Source: DASRDS01 sp035570055 (GTDB lineage: Bacteria; Gemmatimonadota; Gemmatimonadetes; Gemmatimonadales; Gemmatimonadaceae). From it: a stretch of DNA of 64,000 nt. Each line of letters begins with the position of its first letter. Position 1 is the stretch's first letter. Made by a program: the position numbers and the translations under genes. The notes below the pieces were generated by a model that had not been told where the DNA came from, searched no databases, and saw only the letters and a program-made list of their open reading frames with translations. The stretch covers positions 1 to 64,000 of the forward strand of contig DATMLM010000096.1 in the NCBI GenBank assembly GCA_035570055.1, given 5' to 3'. This document shows positions 49,405-59,263 of this stretch, one piece after another.

Positions 49405-51900
49405 ATGTCGACCGTCGACGTGATCCTGCAGGACCTGCGTCTCGCTGCCCGAGCCCTTCGCAAGCGCCTGGGGTTCACCGTCGTTGCCGTGCTGACCCTC
49501 GCCATCGGCATCGGCGCGAACGTCGCCATCTTCGGCGCGGTCGACACGATGTTGCTGCGCCGACTCCCGTTTCGCGATCCCGACCAGCTCATGGTCGTGA
49601 GCATGACTCGACCGCCGATGCATCAGATGCCGGCGATGGATGACTGGGTCTGGTCGCTGCCGAAGTTCGCCGTGTTTCGCGATGCGCAGACCGTCTTCTC
49701 CGACGTCACGGTCTACGCAGATTGGCGGACCACGGTACTCGGGGGCGACGGGGCGCAGCGGCTCGAGGCCGAGGTGACGGACGATCACTATCTGCCGACG
49801 TTGGGGATCCGTCCGGCGCACGGCCGCAACTTCACGGCCGATGAGACGCGTGTCCCGAACGGCCCGAAAGTCGCGTTGCTCGGTGACGCGCTCTGGCGGC
49901 AACGCTTCGACGCCGATTCCGCTGTCGTTGGCCACACGATCAATCTCGGCGGCCAGCCGTACACGATCGTCGGTGTCATGCCTCCGGGCTTTCACGGACT
50001 GAGTGGACGGGCCCAACTCTGGGCGACGATCATGGCGGCCAGGCCAGAGGCGGCCGACGGATCCATGTACCTCCTCACGCTGATCGCGCGACGCAAGCCC
50101 GGTGTCTCGCCGGCGCTCGCGAAGGACCGGGTGCGCCAACTGGGCGCTCGCGTGGACGAAGCGTTCCCGGAGGTGGGACCGATGAGCGTGCACTGGGGCG
50201 CGGTCGCGCGCGAGTTGGACGCGAGACGCGTGGAGCCCGTGGTGCGACGCGCGCTGCTCGCGCTCTTCGGCGCGGTCGGCATCGTCTTACTCATCGCGTG
50301 CGCCAACGTCGCGAATTTGCTCCTCGTCCGTGCCGCCGGGCGCCAACGCGAGATCGCGATCCGTGTCGCCCTCGGCGCGCCGCGTCGGCGTCTGGTCGGT
50401 CAGCTGTTCACGGAGAGTGCGCTGCTCGCCGCGATCGGCGGTGCGGCCGGTACGGCGCTCGCCTGGTGGAGCACCGGGCTCCTCGTCGCACTCGACCCGA
50501 CGCGGACCGCGAGACATTGGAATCTTCGATCGTTCGGCCTCGTCTCGTTCGATCAGATGCGGTTCGACGGAACGGCGCTCGCGTTCGCGGCCGCGATCAC
50601 GTTGGGCACGTGTCTCCTCTTTGGGCTGCTCCCCGCGCTCTATGCGACGCGCTCAACGCCGCGCCCGGGTGTCCAGGAGCGACATGATGCCCGCGGACGG
50701 GCGCTGCTGGCGTCGGTGCAAGTGGCGCTCGCCGTCGTGCTGCTCGTTGGCTCGGGACTCCTCATCCGGAGCCTGAGCAACCTCCTCAGCGTGCCGCTTG
50801 GCTTCGACGCCAGCGGCGTGCTGACCGTGGGGTTGGGCCGGCCGGATGCACTCGAAGACGCCTTGTACCCGGGCGCACACGATGGGAAAAATGACGATCT
50901 CCTTCCCGGCTACTACGACCGGGTGATCGCGGCCATCGGCAGTCTCCCTGGGGTGACGAGTGTCGCACTCGAGGACTGTCTGCCGCTGAGTGGAGGCTGT
51001 CACAGAACACCGATCCAGCTGCTCGACCGCCCGCCGCTCCCGAATGGCGAGCTGCGGACGGCCAGCCATCACGAGATCAGCGCCAATTGGCCGTCGATGA
51101 TGCGCGTGCCGGTCGTCCAGGGCCGCGCGTTCACTGACGCGGACCGCGCGCATGCGCCGAAGGTCGTGCTCGTGGGTGAGACGGCGGCGAGACGCCTGTG
51201 GCCCGGCGAAGACCCGATCGGGAAGCCCTTGTACCTTGGCCTCTCCGGCTTTGACACCGACACCGCGCGCGTCGTCGGTGTCGTGGGTGACGTCCGATAC
51301 GCTTCGATCGACTCGGTGCCCGACATCGACATCTACGTCTCCTATCTCCAGATGCCGGACGTGCCGGTGACGATGCTGGTTCGCACGGCTGGCGACCCAC
51401 TCGCACTGGTCGCGTCCCTGCGGCGGGCAATCCACGGCGTCGCGCCGAACGCACCTGTGTACGATGCCCGTCGGCTCGCGCAACGCGTCGGCGACTCGAT
51501 GGCACTCGCCCGGTTCGGCACGTCGCTGCTCACCTCGTTCGCGACGGTTGCGCTCGTGCTCGCGATGCTCGGCGTGTACGGCGTGCTCGCGTTCACCGTC
51601 GTCCAGCGCACGCGCGAGATTGGCATACGCCTCGCGCTCGGCGCGACCCCGGTGTCGGTCGTTCATCTCGTGGTCGGTCGGGGCGTCGTCATCGCAGCTG
51701 CCGGTGGTATCGTCGGCATCGTGGGCGCAGAGGCGACGACCCGTGTCCTGCGCTCGCTGCTCTACGATGTTGCCCCGTCGGACCCGGCCACCTACATCGG
51801 GATCATCGTCGTGCTGGTCGCCGCGGTGATCGCGGCGAGTTGGTTACCGGCGCGCCAGGCATCGCGCGTCGCCCCTGCCGAGGCGTTACGAGTCGACTAG
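49405..51900 (+). CDS. ADOP-type MacB/FtsX permease
   Basis: 831 residues. The ATG at 49405 has AGGAGA 5 nt upstream; the longer open frame before it is a shadow. N-terminal helix and TM1 (RKRLGFTVVAVLTLAIGIGA), MacB-like core, first FtsX block at about 285-410 (LFGAVGIVLLIACANVANLL), second core, last FtsX block (about 700-815; MLGVYGVLAFTVVQRTREIG, IRLALGATPVSV). It ends with RVAPAEALRVD, the family-typical terminus. No ATPase partner is nearby. It probably belongs to the LytS/LytTR regulon upstream. Confidence 0.9.
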   Translation: MSTVDVILQDLRLAARALRKRLGFTVVAVLTLAIGIGANVAIFGAVDTMLLRRLPFRDPDQLMVVSMTRPPMHQMPAMDDWVWSLPKFAVFRDAQTVFSDVTVYADWRTTVLGGDGAQRLEAEVTDDHYLPTLGIRPAHGRNFTADETRVPNGPKVALLGDALWRQRFDADSAVVGHTINLGGQPYTIVGVMPPGFHGLSGRAQLWATIMAARPEAADGSMYLLTLIARRKPGVSPALAKDRVRQLGARVDEAFPEVGPMSVHWGAVARELDARRVEPVVRRALLALFGAVGIVLLIACANVANLLLVRAAGRQREIAIRVALGAPRRRLVGQLFTESALLAAIGGAAGTALAWWSTGLLVALDPTRTARHWNLRSFGLVSFDQMRFDGTALAFAAAITLGTCLLFGLLPALYATRSTPRPGVQERHDARGRALLASVQVALAVVLLVGSGLLIRSLSNLLSVPLGFDASGVLTVGLGRPDALEDALYPGAHDGKNDDLLPGYYDRVIAAIGSLPGVTSVALEDCLPLSGGCHRTPIQLLDRPPLPNGELRTASHHEISANWPSMMRVPVVQGRAFTDADRAHAPKVVLVGETAARRLWPGEDPIGKPLYLGLSGFDTDTARVVGVVGDVRYASIDSVPDIDIYVSYLQMPDVPVTMLVRTAGDPLALVASLRRAIHGVAPNAPVYDARRLAQRVGDSMALARFGTSLLTSFATVALVLAMLGVYGVLAFTVVQRTREIGIRLALGATPVSVVHLVVGRGVVIAAAGGIVGIVGAEATTRVLRSLLYDVAPSDPATYIGIIVVLVAAVIAASWLPARQASRVAPAEALRVD

Positions 51901-51915
51901 GACGGGCCCGGCGAC

Positions 51916-54306
51916 CTATTCCGCGCGCAAGGTCCGAGCGGGATCCACCACGCTGGCCCGATGCGCTGGCACGTAGGCCGCGAACAAGGTTACGACAAAG
52001 ATGGCGCCGCACGCACCCAGGACTGCGACAGGATCAGTCGGTTCCACGTTGAAGAGCAGTGACCGCACGAGCTGGGATCCGAACAGGTCACCAACCAGGC
52101 CAACCGCCAGGCCCACGCTGACAACCGCCAGTGCGCGACGCAGCACCTGATGTCGCAGGAATCGCGGCGTCGCGCCTAAAGCCATACGGACGCCGATGTC
52201 ATGCGTCTCTTCGCGCACGGCGGATGCCATCACCCCATATAGTCCGATCGCCGCGAGCAGTAACGCGACGAGCGCGAATCCCGACAGGAGGGTGGTAATG
52301 AGCTTGGGCTCAGCTAACGGGCCCGCGAGAAGCTGATCCATCGTTGCTGTTTGCCACACACCCCACTCGGGGTCGACGGTCTTGACGACTCGCTCAATGC
52401 TCGGGAGTATCGCGCTCAGCGAGACTGTGGTGCGGAGGGCGAGCGCTCCTTGCCAGCCGAACTGCTCGTATGGCAAGAATACCGTAGGCGGCGCATCCCG
52501 GAGCGAGCGCAAACGCACATCTCCGGCGATGCCGACCACCGTGCGCCACAGCGTGTCTCCATGAAACCGAATGCGCTTGCCCAGGACGTCCACGCCGGGC
52601 CAGACTCGCCGCGTGGCTGCCTCGCTGACAACGACCACTGGTGGCGTATGCGCGCCGTCAGTGGCCAGAAAGCCACGCCCGCGCACAATCGGAATCCCGA
52701 ACGTGCGAAAGTATTCTGGCCCGCCCGGCTCGATTGGGACAACGTCGCGAGCGCTGTCGCGCGACGTCACAGAGCCTTCCAAGTCGAACGCCGCCATGAA
52801 TGCTGTCGGCGCGAAGAAAGGCGCCAAGTTGATCGGCGTGACCGCGGTCAATCCCGGGATGCTGCTCAGCTGGGGCGCGAGCGCTCCGTACACCGCAAAG
52901 AGCTGGGGCAAGGAGTCGTACTTCGCCATTGGCAATGACAGCTGCACGACGGACAGGCGCTCTGGGACGTACCCAAGCTTGACCCCCTCCAACTGGGCCA
53001 CGCTCCGCACGAGGAGCCCGGCCCCGCCGAGCAACATCACGGCGAGCGCTACCTGAGCGGCGACGAGTGCTTGGCGCAAGCCGCGGCGCCTCTTGCTGTC
53101 ACGCCCGGATCGGACGCCGAGCTGCAGCGACCCAGCCGCCCCACGTGCGGCGGCGAGCAACGCGGGCGCGAGCCCAAACAGCGTAATCGCAACGGTCGTG
53201 ATGACGACAGCGCCGGCGATTGGGAGGCCCGATGCCTGAACCACATCGATGCGCGGCAGCTCACGAGGCGCGGCGGCGAGGAGGACATGCCGGAGTACGA
53301 CGGCCAACGCATACCCAAGGACGCCACCGGCAATACCCACGATGATCGCCTCAGCGAGCACGGATCGGACGACGGCCGTAAAGCTGGCACCAAGCGCTTT
53401 GTGAAGCGCGAACTCACGGTCCCGGCCGGTGACGCGCAATAGAAGGAGGTTCCCGACGTTCACGCAGGCGATGAGCAGCAGCAGGCCAACCGCCGCCGTC
53501 AGCACGACCAGCACTGACTGTATGTTCCCGACGACGGCCCGTTCGAGTGTCTCGACTCGGACCTGCGCGATCTCGGCCCGCACGTCTCCTCGCGGCAGGC
53601 GCCCGAGAAGCGAACGAAACTCCGACCCGGCGGTAGCCGCCGTTGCTCCCGGTGCAAGCCGCGCGAAGACGTCGATGCCGTCCTGTTCCATGGGACGATC
53701 GGGCGTCCAGTAGTCCACGCCGGTGGGATAGTCGATACCGGGTGGGGCAACTCCCACGATCGTGAAGGTCCATTGTCGGAGGGGGTCGACCAGGCGGCGC
53801 GACAAGATCGCGGGATCTCCACCGAACTGCCGTTGCCACGCTCCGTAGCTGATGACCACTACGTGGGCCGCGCCTTTCACATCGTCATCGGGCACCAGCA
53901 TTCGCCCGAGAATGGGTCGCGCTCCCAAGACCTCGAAGAAGCGCCCGGTGACCCGCGCCTGCGCGAGCAGGCTCGGACGACCGTTGTCCTCGAGCGGCAC
54001 GACCACCGAGCCGAAATGTGCGATGCCGGCGACATCTCGCAGGGTTCGCGCATCGCGGCGCAAACCGTCAACTTGGTCTTCCGAAAACCAGACGTCGGTG
54101 CCGGCACGATCCAGGGCTTGTAGTGTCACGACTCGGTCTTGGTCAGGCACTGGCAGGCGTCGCAGCAGGACCGCGCTGAAGACGGCGAACATCGCGACCG
54201 CCATTCCGATACCTAAGCCCAGAATGAGCACAGCCGTCGCGGTGAAGGCTGGTGCGCGACGCAACCCACGGAGCGCAATGCGAACGTCGTGGCTCAAACG
54301 ATCCAT
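51916..54306 (-). CDS. ADOP-type MacB/FtsX permease
   Basis: 796 residues, slightly shorter than the other copies. It begins MDRLSHDVRIALRGLRRAPA and has TM1 (VLILGLGIGMAVAMFAVFSA), a MacB-like core, FtsX blocks at about 270-390 (VLTAAVGLLLLIACVNVGNL) and about 665-785 (AAIGLYGVMASAVREETHDI), and the terminus VDPARTLRAE. It is closest in the window to the incomplete copy at 62881 (shared DVRIALRG start and VLILGxGIGMAVAM). It is convergent with the previous permease, with only 15 bp between stops. Confidence 0.9.
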   Translation of the reverse strand: MDRLSHDVRIALRGLRRAPAFTATAVLILGLGIGMAVAMFAVFSAVLLRRLPVPDQDRVVTLQALDRAGTDVWFSEDQVDGLRRDARTLRDVAGIAHFGSVVVPLEDNGRPSLLAQARVTGRFFEVLGARPILGRMLVPDDDVKGAAHVVVISYGAWQRQFGGDPAILSRRLVDPLRQWTFTIVGVAPPGIDYPTGVDYWTPDRPMEQDGIDVFARLAPGATAATAGSEFRSLLGRLPRGDVRAEIAQVRVETLERAVVGNIQSVLVVLTAAVGLLLLIACVNVGNLLLLRVTGRDREFALHKALGASFTAVVRSVLAEAIIVGIAGGVLGYALAVVLRHVLLAAAPRELPRIDVVQASGLPIAGAVVITTVAITLFGLAPALLAAARGAAGSLQLGVRSGRDSKRRRGLRQALVAAQVALAVMLLGGAGLLVRSVAQLEGVKLGYVPERLSVVQLSLPMAKYDSLPQLFAVYGALAPQLSSIPGLTAVTPINLAPFFAPTAFMAAFDLEGSVTSRDSARDVVPIEPGGPEYFRTFGIPIVRGRGFLATDGAHTPPVVVVSEAATRRVWPGVDVLGKRIRFHGDTLWRTVVGIAGDVRLRSLRDAPPTVFLPYEQFGWQGALALRTTVSLSAILPSIERVVKTVDPEWGVWQTATMDQLLAGPLAEPKLITTLLSGFALVALLLAAIGLYGVMASAVREETHDIGVRMALGATPRFLRHQVLRRALAVVSVGLAVGLVGDLFGSQLVRSLLFNVEPTDPVAVLGACGAIFVVTLFAAYVPAHRASVVDPARTLRAE

Positions 54307-54354
54307 AAGCCCTCGTCTGGCCCTACGGGGGTCTCACATTCGTTAACCAGGATT

Positions 54355-54465
54355 ATGAGAACAGTGATTCGAGAAATCCAGTATGCGCTCCGTCGGCTGC
54401 GTGGCAGCCCAGGGGTGAACGATCGCCGCCACGGCTTCTGACGCCGACGCCACTCCTATACGATC
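54355..54465 (+). pseudogene. N-terminal relic of an ADOP permease
   Basis: The frame from ATG 54355 reads IREIQYALRRLRGSPG, the typical first helix of ADOP permeases, then runs to a stop at 54441. After a one-base frame change the text continues IAATAS, matching the start of TM1 in relatives, and then loses similarity. Only about 30-35 residues are recognisable. The remaining 54307-54519 gap holds no other gene that I can support. Confidence 0.6.
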
Positions 54466-54519
54466 GCCGGGATCGTGTTCCGGCCGTCTATGATGATGCG
54501 ATCTGTCATTGGCGCACAG

Positions 54520-55215
54520 CTACTGCTTGATCAGCGCGGAGGCGGCAGCTTCTTGGATGAGCTTGACCGTTTCCTTCGGATGAGAGATGTAGACCACATG
54601 ACTGGCGTTCAACTCGACCGTCTTGGCCTTGGCGCGCTTCGCCATCATGCGCTCCTGGTCAGGATTGATCGACCGGTCGGCGGCGGCCACGATATACCAG
54701 GTGGGCTTGGTCTTCCAGGCGGGCTTCGTCACCTTATGGGTGAACGCGTCGGTCGAGATTGGCACTTGTGAGATCGCCATGAACCACGCCTTCTCCGGCG
54801 GAATGTCCGCCGCGAAGTCTGCTGCGAACTGCGCTTCCTCTATCCACCAGTTCCCATTGGCGTCGGGCGTGAACGCCTTCGACGCCTGCGGCACGGCCTG
54901 TTCGATCGACGCGCAGCTCTCGCCCTCATCAAGCGCAAATGCAGCGAGATAGACCAGCGCGGCCACCTTCGGATGATTGCCGGCCTCGGTGATGATGGAC
55001 CCGCCGTAGCTGTGGCCCACGAGGACCACCGGCCCGTCCATGGCGTCGATGGCGGCCTTGGTGTACTTCTGATCGTCGGCGTAAGACGTTTCGGGGGGCT
55101 GGACCACCGACACCTTGAACCCATCCTTCTTGAGGATGATCGCGACGGCTTCCCAGCCAGAGCCGTCGGCGAATGCTCCATGCACCAGGACCACGTTCTT
55201 GATCGTCTGCGTCAT
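54520..55215 (-). CDS. Alpha/beta hydrolase (esterase-like)
   Basis: 231 residues, cytoplasmic (no signal peptide). Oxyanion region VLVHGAFADGSGW, nucleophile S69 in LVGHSYGGSIITEAG, acid D180 in VAAADRSINPDQER and histidine H206 in ASHVVYISHP. The substrate is unknown. A strong AAGGAG lies 8 nt before ATG 55215. It is downstream of the NarL regulator on the same strand; the 104-bp gap between them holds a 6-bp inverted repeat (CTGACG at 55264, CGTCAG at 55279), so a terminator or operator may separate them. Confidence 0.9.
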   Translation of the reverse strand: MTQTIKNVVLVHGAFADGSGWEAVAIILKKDGFKVSVVQPPETSYADDQKYTKAAIDAMDGPVVLVGHSYGGSIITEAGNHPKVAALVYLAAFALDEGESCASIEQAVPQASKAFTPDANGNWWIEEAQFAADFAADIPPEKAWFMAISQVPISTDAFTHKVTKPAWKTKPTWYIVAAADRSINPDQERMMAKRAKAKTVELNASHVVYISHPKETVKLIQEAAASALIKQ

Positions 55216-55319
55216 GACCAGGCTCCTTAAGATGGATATCGCTTCTCGCCTGGAACGGTAGGACTGACGGTCAATTCACGTCAGCCCACATCGAGTGGAG
55301 GCCACACACCCCGTTCGGG

Positions 55320-55946
55320 TCACTGTTCTAACGAAATGATCCCGCGCTTGAGCGCAATGGTGACCGCATGCGTTCGATCGTTGGCGCCAAGTTTCGCGAG
55401 TATCGCCTTCACGTGCCCTTTGACCGTGTCTTCCGAAATGGAAAGGTGCGACGCGACGATCTTATTCGCGTTCCCGGCAGCGACCTGCCGCAGCACGTCG
55501 AGCTCGCGTTCCGTCAGCGTGTGCTCACCATGATGCTCGGCTATCGCAATGGCAATCTCCGCGGGAATGCGGTGTTGGCCAGCGTGTACGCTCCGGATGG
55601 TATCGATGAGATCCCTCCTCAGAGTGCTCTTCAGCAAGTATCCGCACGCTCCGGCAGCGAGGGCCTGAGTCGCCTGCACGTCACCCTTGTATGTCGTCAG
55701 CATGACAATGCGTGCTTTGGGAAACTCTTTGCGAATCGCGATGGTCGCCTCGATGCCATTCATCTCCGGCATCACCAAGTCCATGAGTGTGACATCCGGA
55801 CGATGACGTCTGAAGCTGTCGATCGCTTCCCGACCGTTGCCCGCTTCAGCGACCAGCACCATGTCAGGGTGATTCTCGATGATCGCCGCTATCCCTTCTC
55901 TGAGCACGGGATGATCGTCAACCGATAGGACCTTAATGGGGTTCAT
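55320..55946 (-). CDS. NarL/FixJ-family response regulator
   Basis: 208 residues: receiver with D56 (VTLMDLVMPEMNGIEATIAI) and the lysine in GYLLKSTLRRDL, then a LuxR-type helix-turn-helix (about 145-205; LTERELDVLRQVAAGNANKI, DTVKGHVKAILAKL). The start at 55946 lies inside the end of the sensor kinase gene (14-nt overlap), so they are translated together. An upstream in-frame extension is a shadow of the kinase gene. Confidence 0.92.
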   Translation of the reverse strand: MNPIKVLSVDDHPVLREGIAAIIENHPDMVLVAEAGNGREAIDSFRRHRPDVTLMDLVMPEMNGIEATIAIRKEFPKARIVMLTTYKGDVQATQALAAGACGYLLKSTLRRDLIDTIRSVHAGQHRIPAEIAIAIAEHHGEHTLTERELDVLRQVAAGNANKIVASHLSISEDTVKGHVKAILAKLGANDRTHAVTIALKRGIISLEQ

Positions 55947-58900
55947 GAGGCATCCCCTCGCGCCACAGTTGGCGGAGCCTTCGCCAAAGCGAACCGTTTC
56001 CTGGAGCACTATACGCCACGGATCCTGGAATCTCCAATTCCAACTCGGTCCCGGCATCCGGCCAGCTCCAGGTTTCCAAGCGCGCACCGATGCTCGCGGC
56101 ACGCTCCCGCATGCCACGCATTCCCCAATGCCCCGGTTTGCCACCCGCTTTGACAATCTGCGGATCGATGCCGCAGCCGTCGTCACGGAAGCGCAAACGC
56201 AGGCGCGCGGAGTCGTAGGCGATCTCGACTTCAATGTGTTTCGCACGCGCGTGCTGCACCGCGTTGGCCAGGGCCTCGTGCCCGATCCAAAATGCGTCGT
56301 CCCGGACGAGCGGGTTGAGCTCGCGCCGCTCGCCTTCTACCACAATGCGGAATTCGATGCCGTCGCTCACTGAGAGACCCTTGATGGCGTCCGTGAGGGC
56401 CTCTGGCAAGGATGCCGTGTGGGCGGCCGTGTGACGAAGATTCTTCACGCGATCCCGCCCCTCCACGAGCACTTCGTCGGCCCGGTCGAGCGCTTGCTCG
56501 ATCATCCCCCGAGCGGGCTCTGTGGCAGGTATCCGTTCGGCCACGGCTTGAAACCGCAACACGAGGCCTTGGATGCCCTGCAGCAGCGTATCGTGCAGCT
56601 CGCGCGCGATGCGTTCTCGCTCACCCAGTCGCTCTTCCATTCTGACGGCAATCGCCGTCGCCAAATGGCCGAGTCGACGAATGTAGAGCGTCCACAGGAT
56701 GGCGACGAATACCACGAGGCACGAGAGCCTGAACCACCACGCCTCCCACCACGGTGGCAGGATCGTGATCCGGAGCGCAACGCCAGGTTCGTTCCACGCC
56801 CCTTGCCTGGTGGCGCTCTGTACATGAAACGTGTAGTGGCCGGCCGGCAACGTGGTGTAGCTCGCGATCCGTCGATCGCTCCCAACTTCGATCCAGTCAC
56901 GGTCTAACCGGTCCAGCTTGTATCGATACCGATTGGCATCGGGATTGAAGTACGTGAGGGCGGCGAAACTCAGCGAGAAGATATTTTGGTCGTGCGTGAG
57001 GGTGAGCTCTTTGGTGGTGCTGATGGACTGTGCGAGGGGGGACCTGTCTCCGACTTCGACCGAGCGTCCAGCCAGCTGGAAATCGGTCAGCACGAGGGGG
57101 AGTGGGTACGATGTGTTGACGACCTTGTCAGGATAGAAGCTGACCCCGCCGGCAAACCCACCGAAAAACATCTCCCCGCTGAGACTCTTGGAGCAGGCAT
57201 CCCAGCCTGTGAAGTCATTGCCGGGAAGACCGTCGACCGTCGAGTAGTTCAGAAATGTGTTGGTCGTCGGATCGAGCCTGGATAAACCGCGGTTGGTGCT
57301 CATCCAGAGCATGCCGAACTGGTCTTCGAGGATGCAACTGACGGCGTTGCTGGGCAAGCCATCCTTTGTGTAGTAGTGGGCGAACGTCCCCGTTTCGCGG
57401 TTCAGCCGGTTCAAGCCATTTTCGGTGCTGACCCAGAGGGTGCCGGAATGGTCCACATAGGTCGAGGTGACGGCGTTGTCACTCAACGAGCTGGAGTCAC
57501 CGACGTCGTGTGCGTATACGGTGAAGTGGCCAGTCCTGGAGTCGAAACGGCTCAACCCTCCCCAGCCGCCCATCCACAAGAACCCACTGGTATCCTCAGC
57601 GAGGTTGGCATACTCCTCGTGGTCGCTTTTGGTGTGCTGCTTGTACACCGCGAAGCTCTCGCGCCGAGGGTCAAACCGATCAAGACCGTTGTACGTGGCA
57701 ACCCACATGGTGCCCGCGCGATCGATCAGCATCCGACTCACGATGTCACTGCTCACGCTCGACGCGCGGGCAGGGTCGTGCAGATAGGTTGTGAAACGCC
57801 CCGTACTCCGGTCGAAGCGGCTCAGTCCCGCGCCGTACGTGCCGACCCAGAGACCGCCGGCACGATCTTCGGTGATCGCAATGACGTCGCTCGATAAGCC
57901 TTGACCGGGCGAGGTATACGAGGCGATGTCTCCAGATCTTCGGTCGATGCGCGTCAACGCTCCCGTGGTCGCGAGCCACAGGACGTGGTGGTGATCTTCG
58001 TACACGGCATTGACCATCTTTTCGCCATGGCTGCGGCCGGTGCTGTCGCGCACGCGCAGGGGCGTGAATGACCCCCGCTCGGTCCGAAACACGTTCGGCT
58101 CGGTCGAGTTGAATCCGACCCACACGTTGCCTTCGCGGTCCCCGCACAGGGTCAACAGACGATCCGCGGCGATGCTCTCACGATCGTCTGGATGATTCCG
58201 ATAGCGAACGAAGACGTCACGCTCCCGGTCGAACTTGAGCAACCCGCCACCATAACTCGCGAACCAGAGTGTTCTGCTGTTGTCTTCCACGACGGCCCTG
58301 AACCCGGCCGGTATGTTCTGGCCAGATCGTTGGTCATAAATCGAATACGACGTCAGGCGATGGGTGGATCGATCCAGAACGACGAGTCCGCTCCCGGGGC
58401 TACTGGTGACATAGGTGATCCAAAAGACGCCACGGTGGTCTTCATAGAACGAGACCGTCCGTATTCCCTCATTCAGGTGGATGCGCGAGAGCACTCTGCC
58501 ACTCTCACGATCAAACTCCTCTACCTCATCACCGTCGGCTATCCAGAATCTGCCGCTCTTGTCTTCCAACGTGCATTGGACGTCGTTGCTGCCGAGACTG
58601 GACGGATTCGATGGATCGTGAGCATAGTGGACGATCTGATGCGTCTCCGGGTTCAGCGCGAACAGACCACTCCCTGTTGACAACCACAGAATACCCTTCC
58701 GATCCTGACTGATGGCGCTGACATAGGTCGCGGCGTTCCCAGCGACGATGGGATAGTGCGCGAACGTTTCGTGGACCCGGTCGAACCGGTCCAGAAACTG
58801 ATCGCAGCCGACCCACAGCGTTCCCGAACGGTCCTTGAATAACGAATGGATATAGACGCAGCTCAGGCTACTCGCTCGCGCGGGGTCATGCATGAACACC

Positions 58901-59124
58901 TTGAATTCATATCCGTCGTATCGGTCGAGACCGTATTGCGTGCCGAACCACATGAATCCTTGGTCGTCTTGTACGATTTCGGACGCTTGGGTTTGGGACA
59001 GTCCTTGACCTGTCGAGAGTCGCGAGAATCGGATATCGTCGGCATCGATCGCGGGAATTCGCACCGCGGCCGGCGGCTGCGTGAACAAGACAGCAAGGAG
59101 CAATGCCAGCATAGAGATCAACAT
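55933..59124 (-). CDS. Giant hybrid-type sensor kinase with periplasmic two-component propellers
   Basis: About 1063 residues. An N-terminal signal/anchor (MLISMLALLLAVLFTQPPAA) is followed by two seven-bladed Reg_prop propellers (about 25-700; many repeats such as DRSGTLWVGCDQFLDRFD and DHSGTLWVSTENGLNRLN), a Y_Y_Y domain (about 700-770), a transmembrane helix (about 785-810), and a HisKA_3/HATPase kinase with H844 in ARELHDTLLQGIQG. No receiver domain is fused; the partner NarL regulator is separate and overlapping. Related kinases sense polysaccharides in gut bacteria, but the ligand here is unknown. ATG 59124 is preferred over an upstream TTG; there is no clear ribosome binding site. Confidence 0.9.
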   Translation of the reverse strand: MLISMLALLLAVLFTQPPAAVRIPAIDADDIRFSRLSTGQGLSQTQASEIVQDDQGFMWFGTQYGLDRYDGYEFKVFMHDPARASSLSCVYIHSLFKDRSGTLWVGCDQFLDRFDRVHETFAHYPIVAGNAATYVSAISQDRKGILWLSTGSGLFALNPETHQIVHYAHDPSNPSSLGSNDVQCTLEDKSGRFWIADGDEVEEFDRESGRVLSRIHLNEGIRTVSFYEDHRGVFWITYVTSSPGSGLVVLDRSTHRLTSYSIYDQRSGQNIPAGFRAVVEDNSRTLWFASYGGGLLKFDRERDVFVRYRNHPDDRESIAADRLLTLCGDREGNVWVGFNSTEPNVFRTERGSFTPLRVRDSTGRSHGEKMVNAVYEDHHHVLWLATTGALTRIDRRSGDIASYTSPGQGLSSDVIAITEDRAGGLWVGTYGAGLSRFDRSTGRFTTYLHDPARASSVSSDIVSRMLIDRAGTMWVATYNGLDRFDPRRESFAVYKQHTKSDHEEYANLAEDTSGFLWMGGWGGLSRFDSRTGHFTVYAHDVGDSSSLSDNAVTSTYVDHSGTLWVSTENGLNRLNRETGTFAHYYTKDGLPSNAVSCILEDQFGMLWMSTNRGLSRLDPTTNTFLNYSTVDGLPGNDFTGWDACSKSLSGEMFFGGFAGGVSFYPDKVVNTSYPLPLVLTDFQLAGRSVEVGDRSPLAQSISTTKELTLTHDQNIFSLSFAALTYFNPDANRYRYKLDRLDRDWIEVGSDRRIASYTTLPAGHYTFHVQSATRQGAWNEPGVALRITILPPWWEAWWFRLSCLVVFVAILWTLYIRRLGHLATAIAVRMEERLGERERIARELHDTLLQGIQGLVLRFQAVAERIPATEPARGMIEQALDRADEVLVEGRDRVKNLRHTAAHTASLPEALTDAIKGLSVSDGIEFRIVVEGERRELNPLVRDDAFWIGHEALANAVQHARAKHIEVEIAYDSARLRLRFRDDGCGIDPQIVKAGGKPGHWGMRGMRERAASIGARLETWSWPDAGTELELEIPGSVAYSAPGNGSLWRRLRQLWREGMPHEPH

Positions 59125-59263
59125 GTTATCGAAATGGCAGGTCGTATTCCACTTTGCCCGTCGAGCGCCCAAGATGATTGCTCGAGGCCAACCCTTTTGA
59201 GGGCTATCGGTCGCCGCGGGCTGCGCCTACACTGATTCACAACTCCCAGGAGGATTCACGGCT

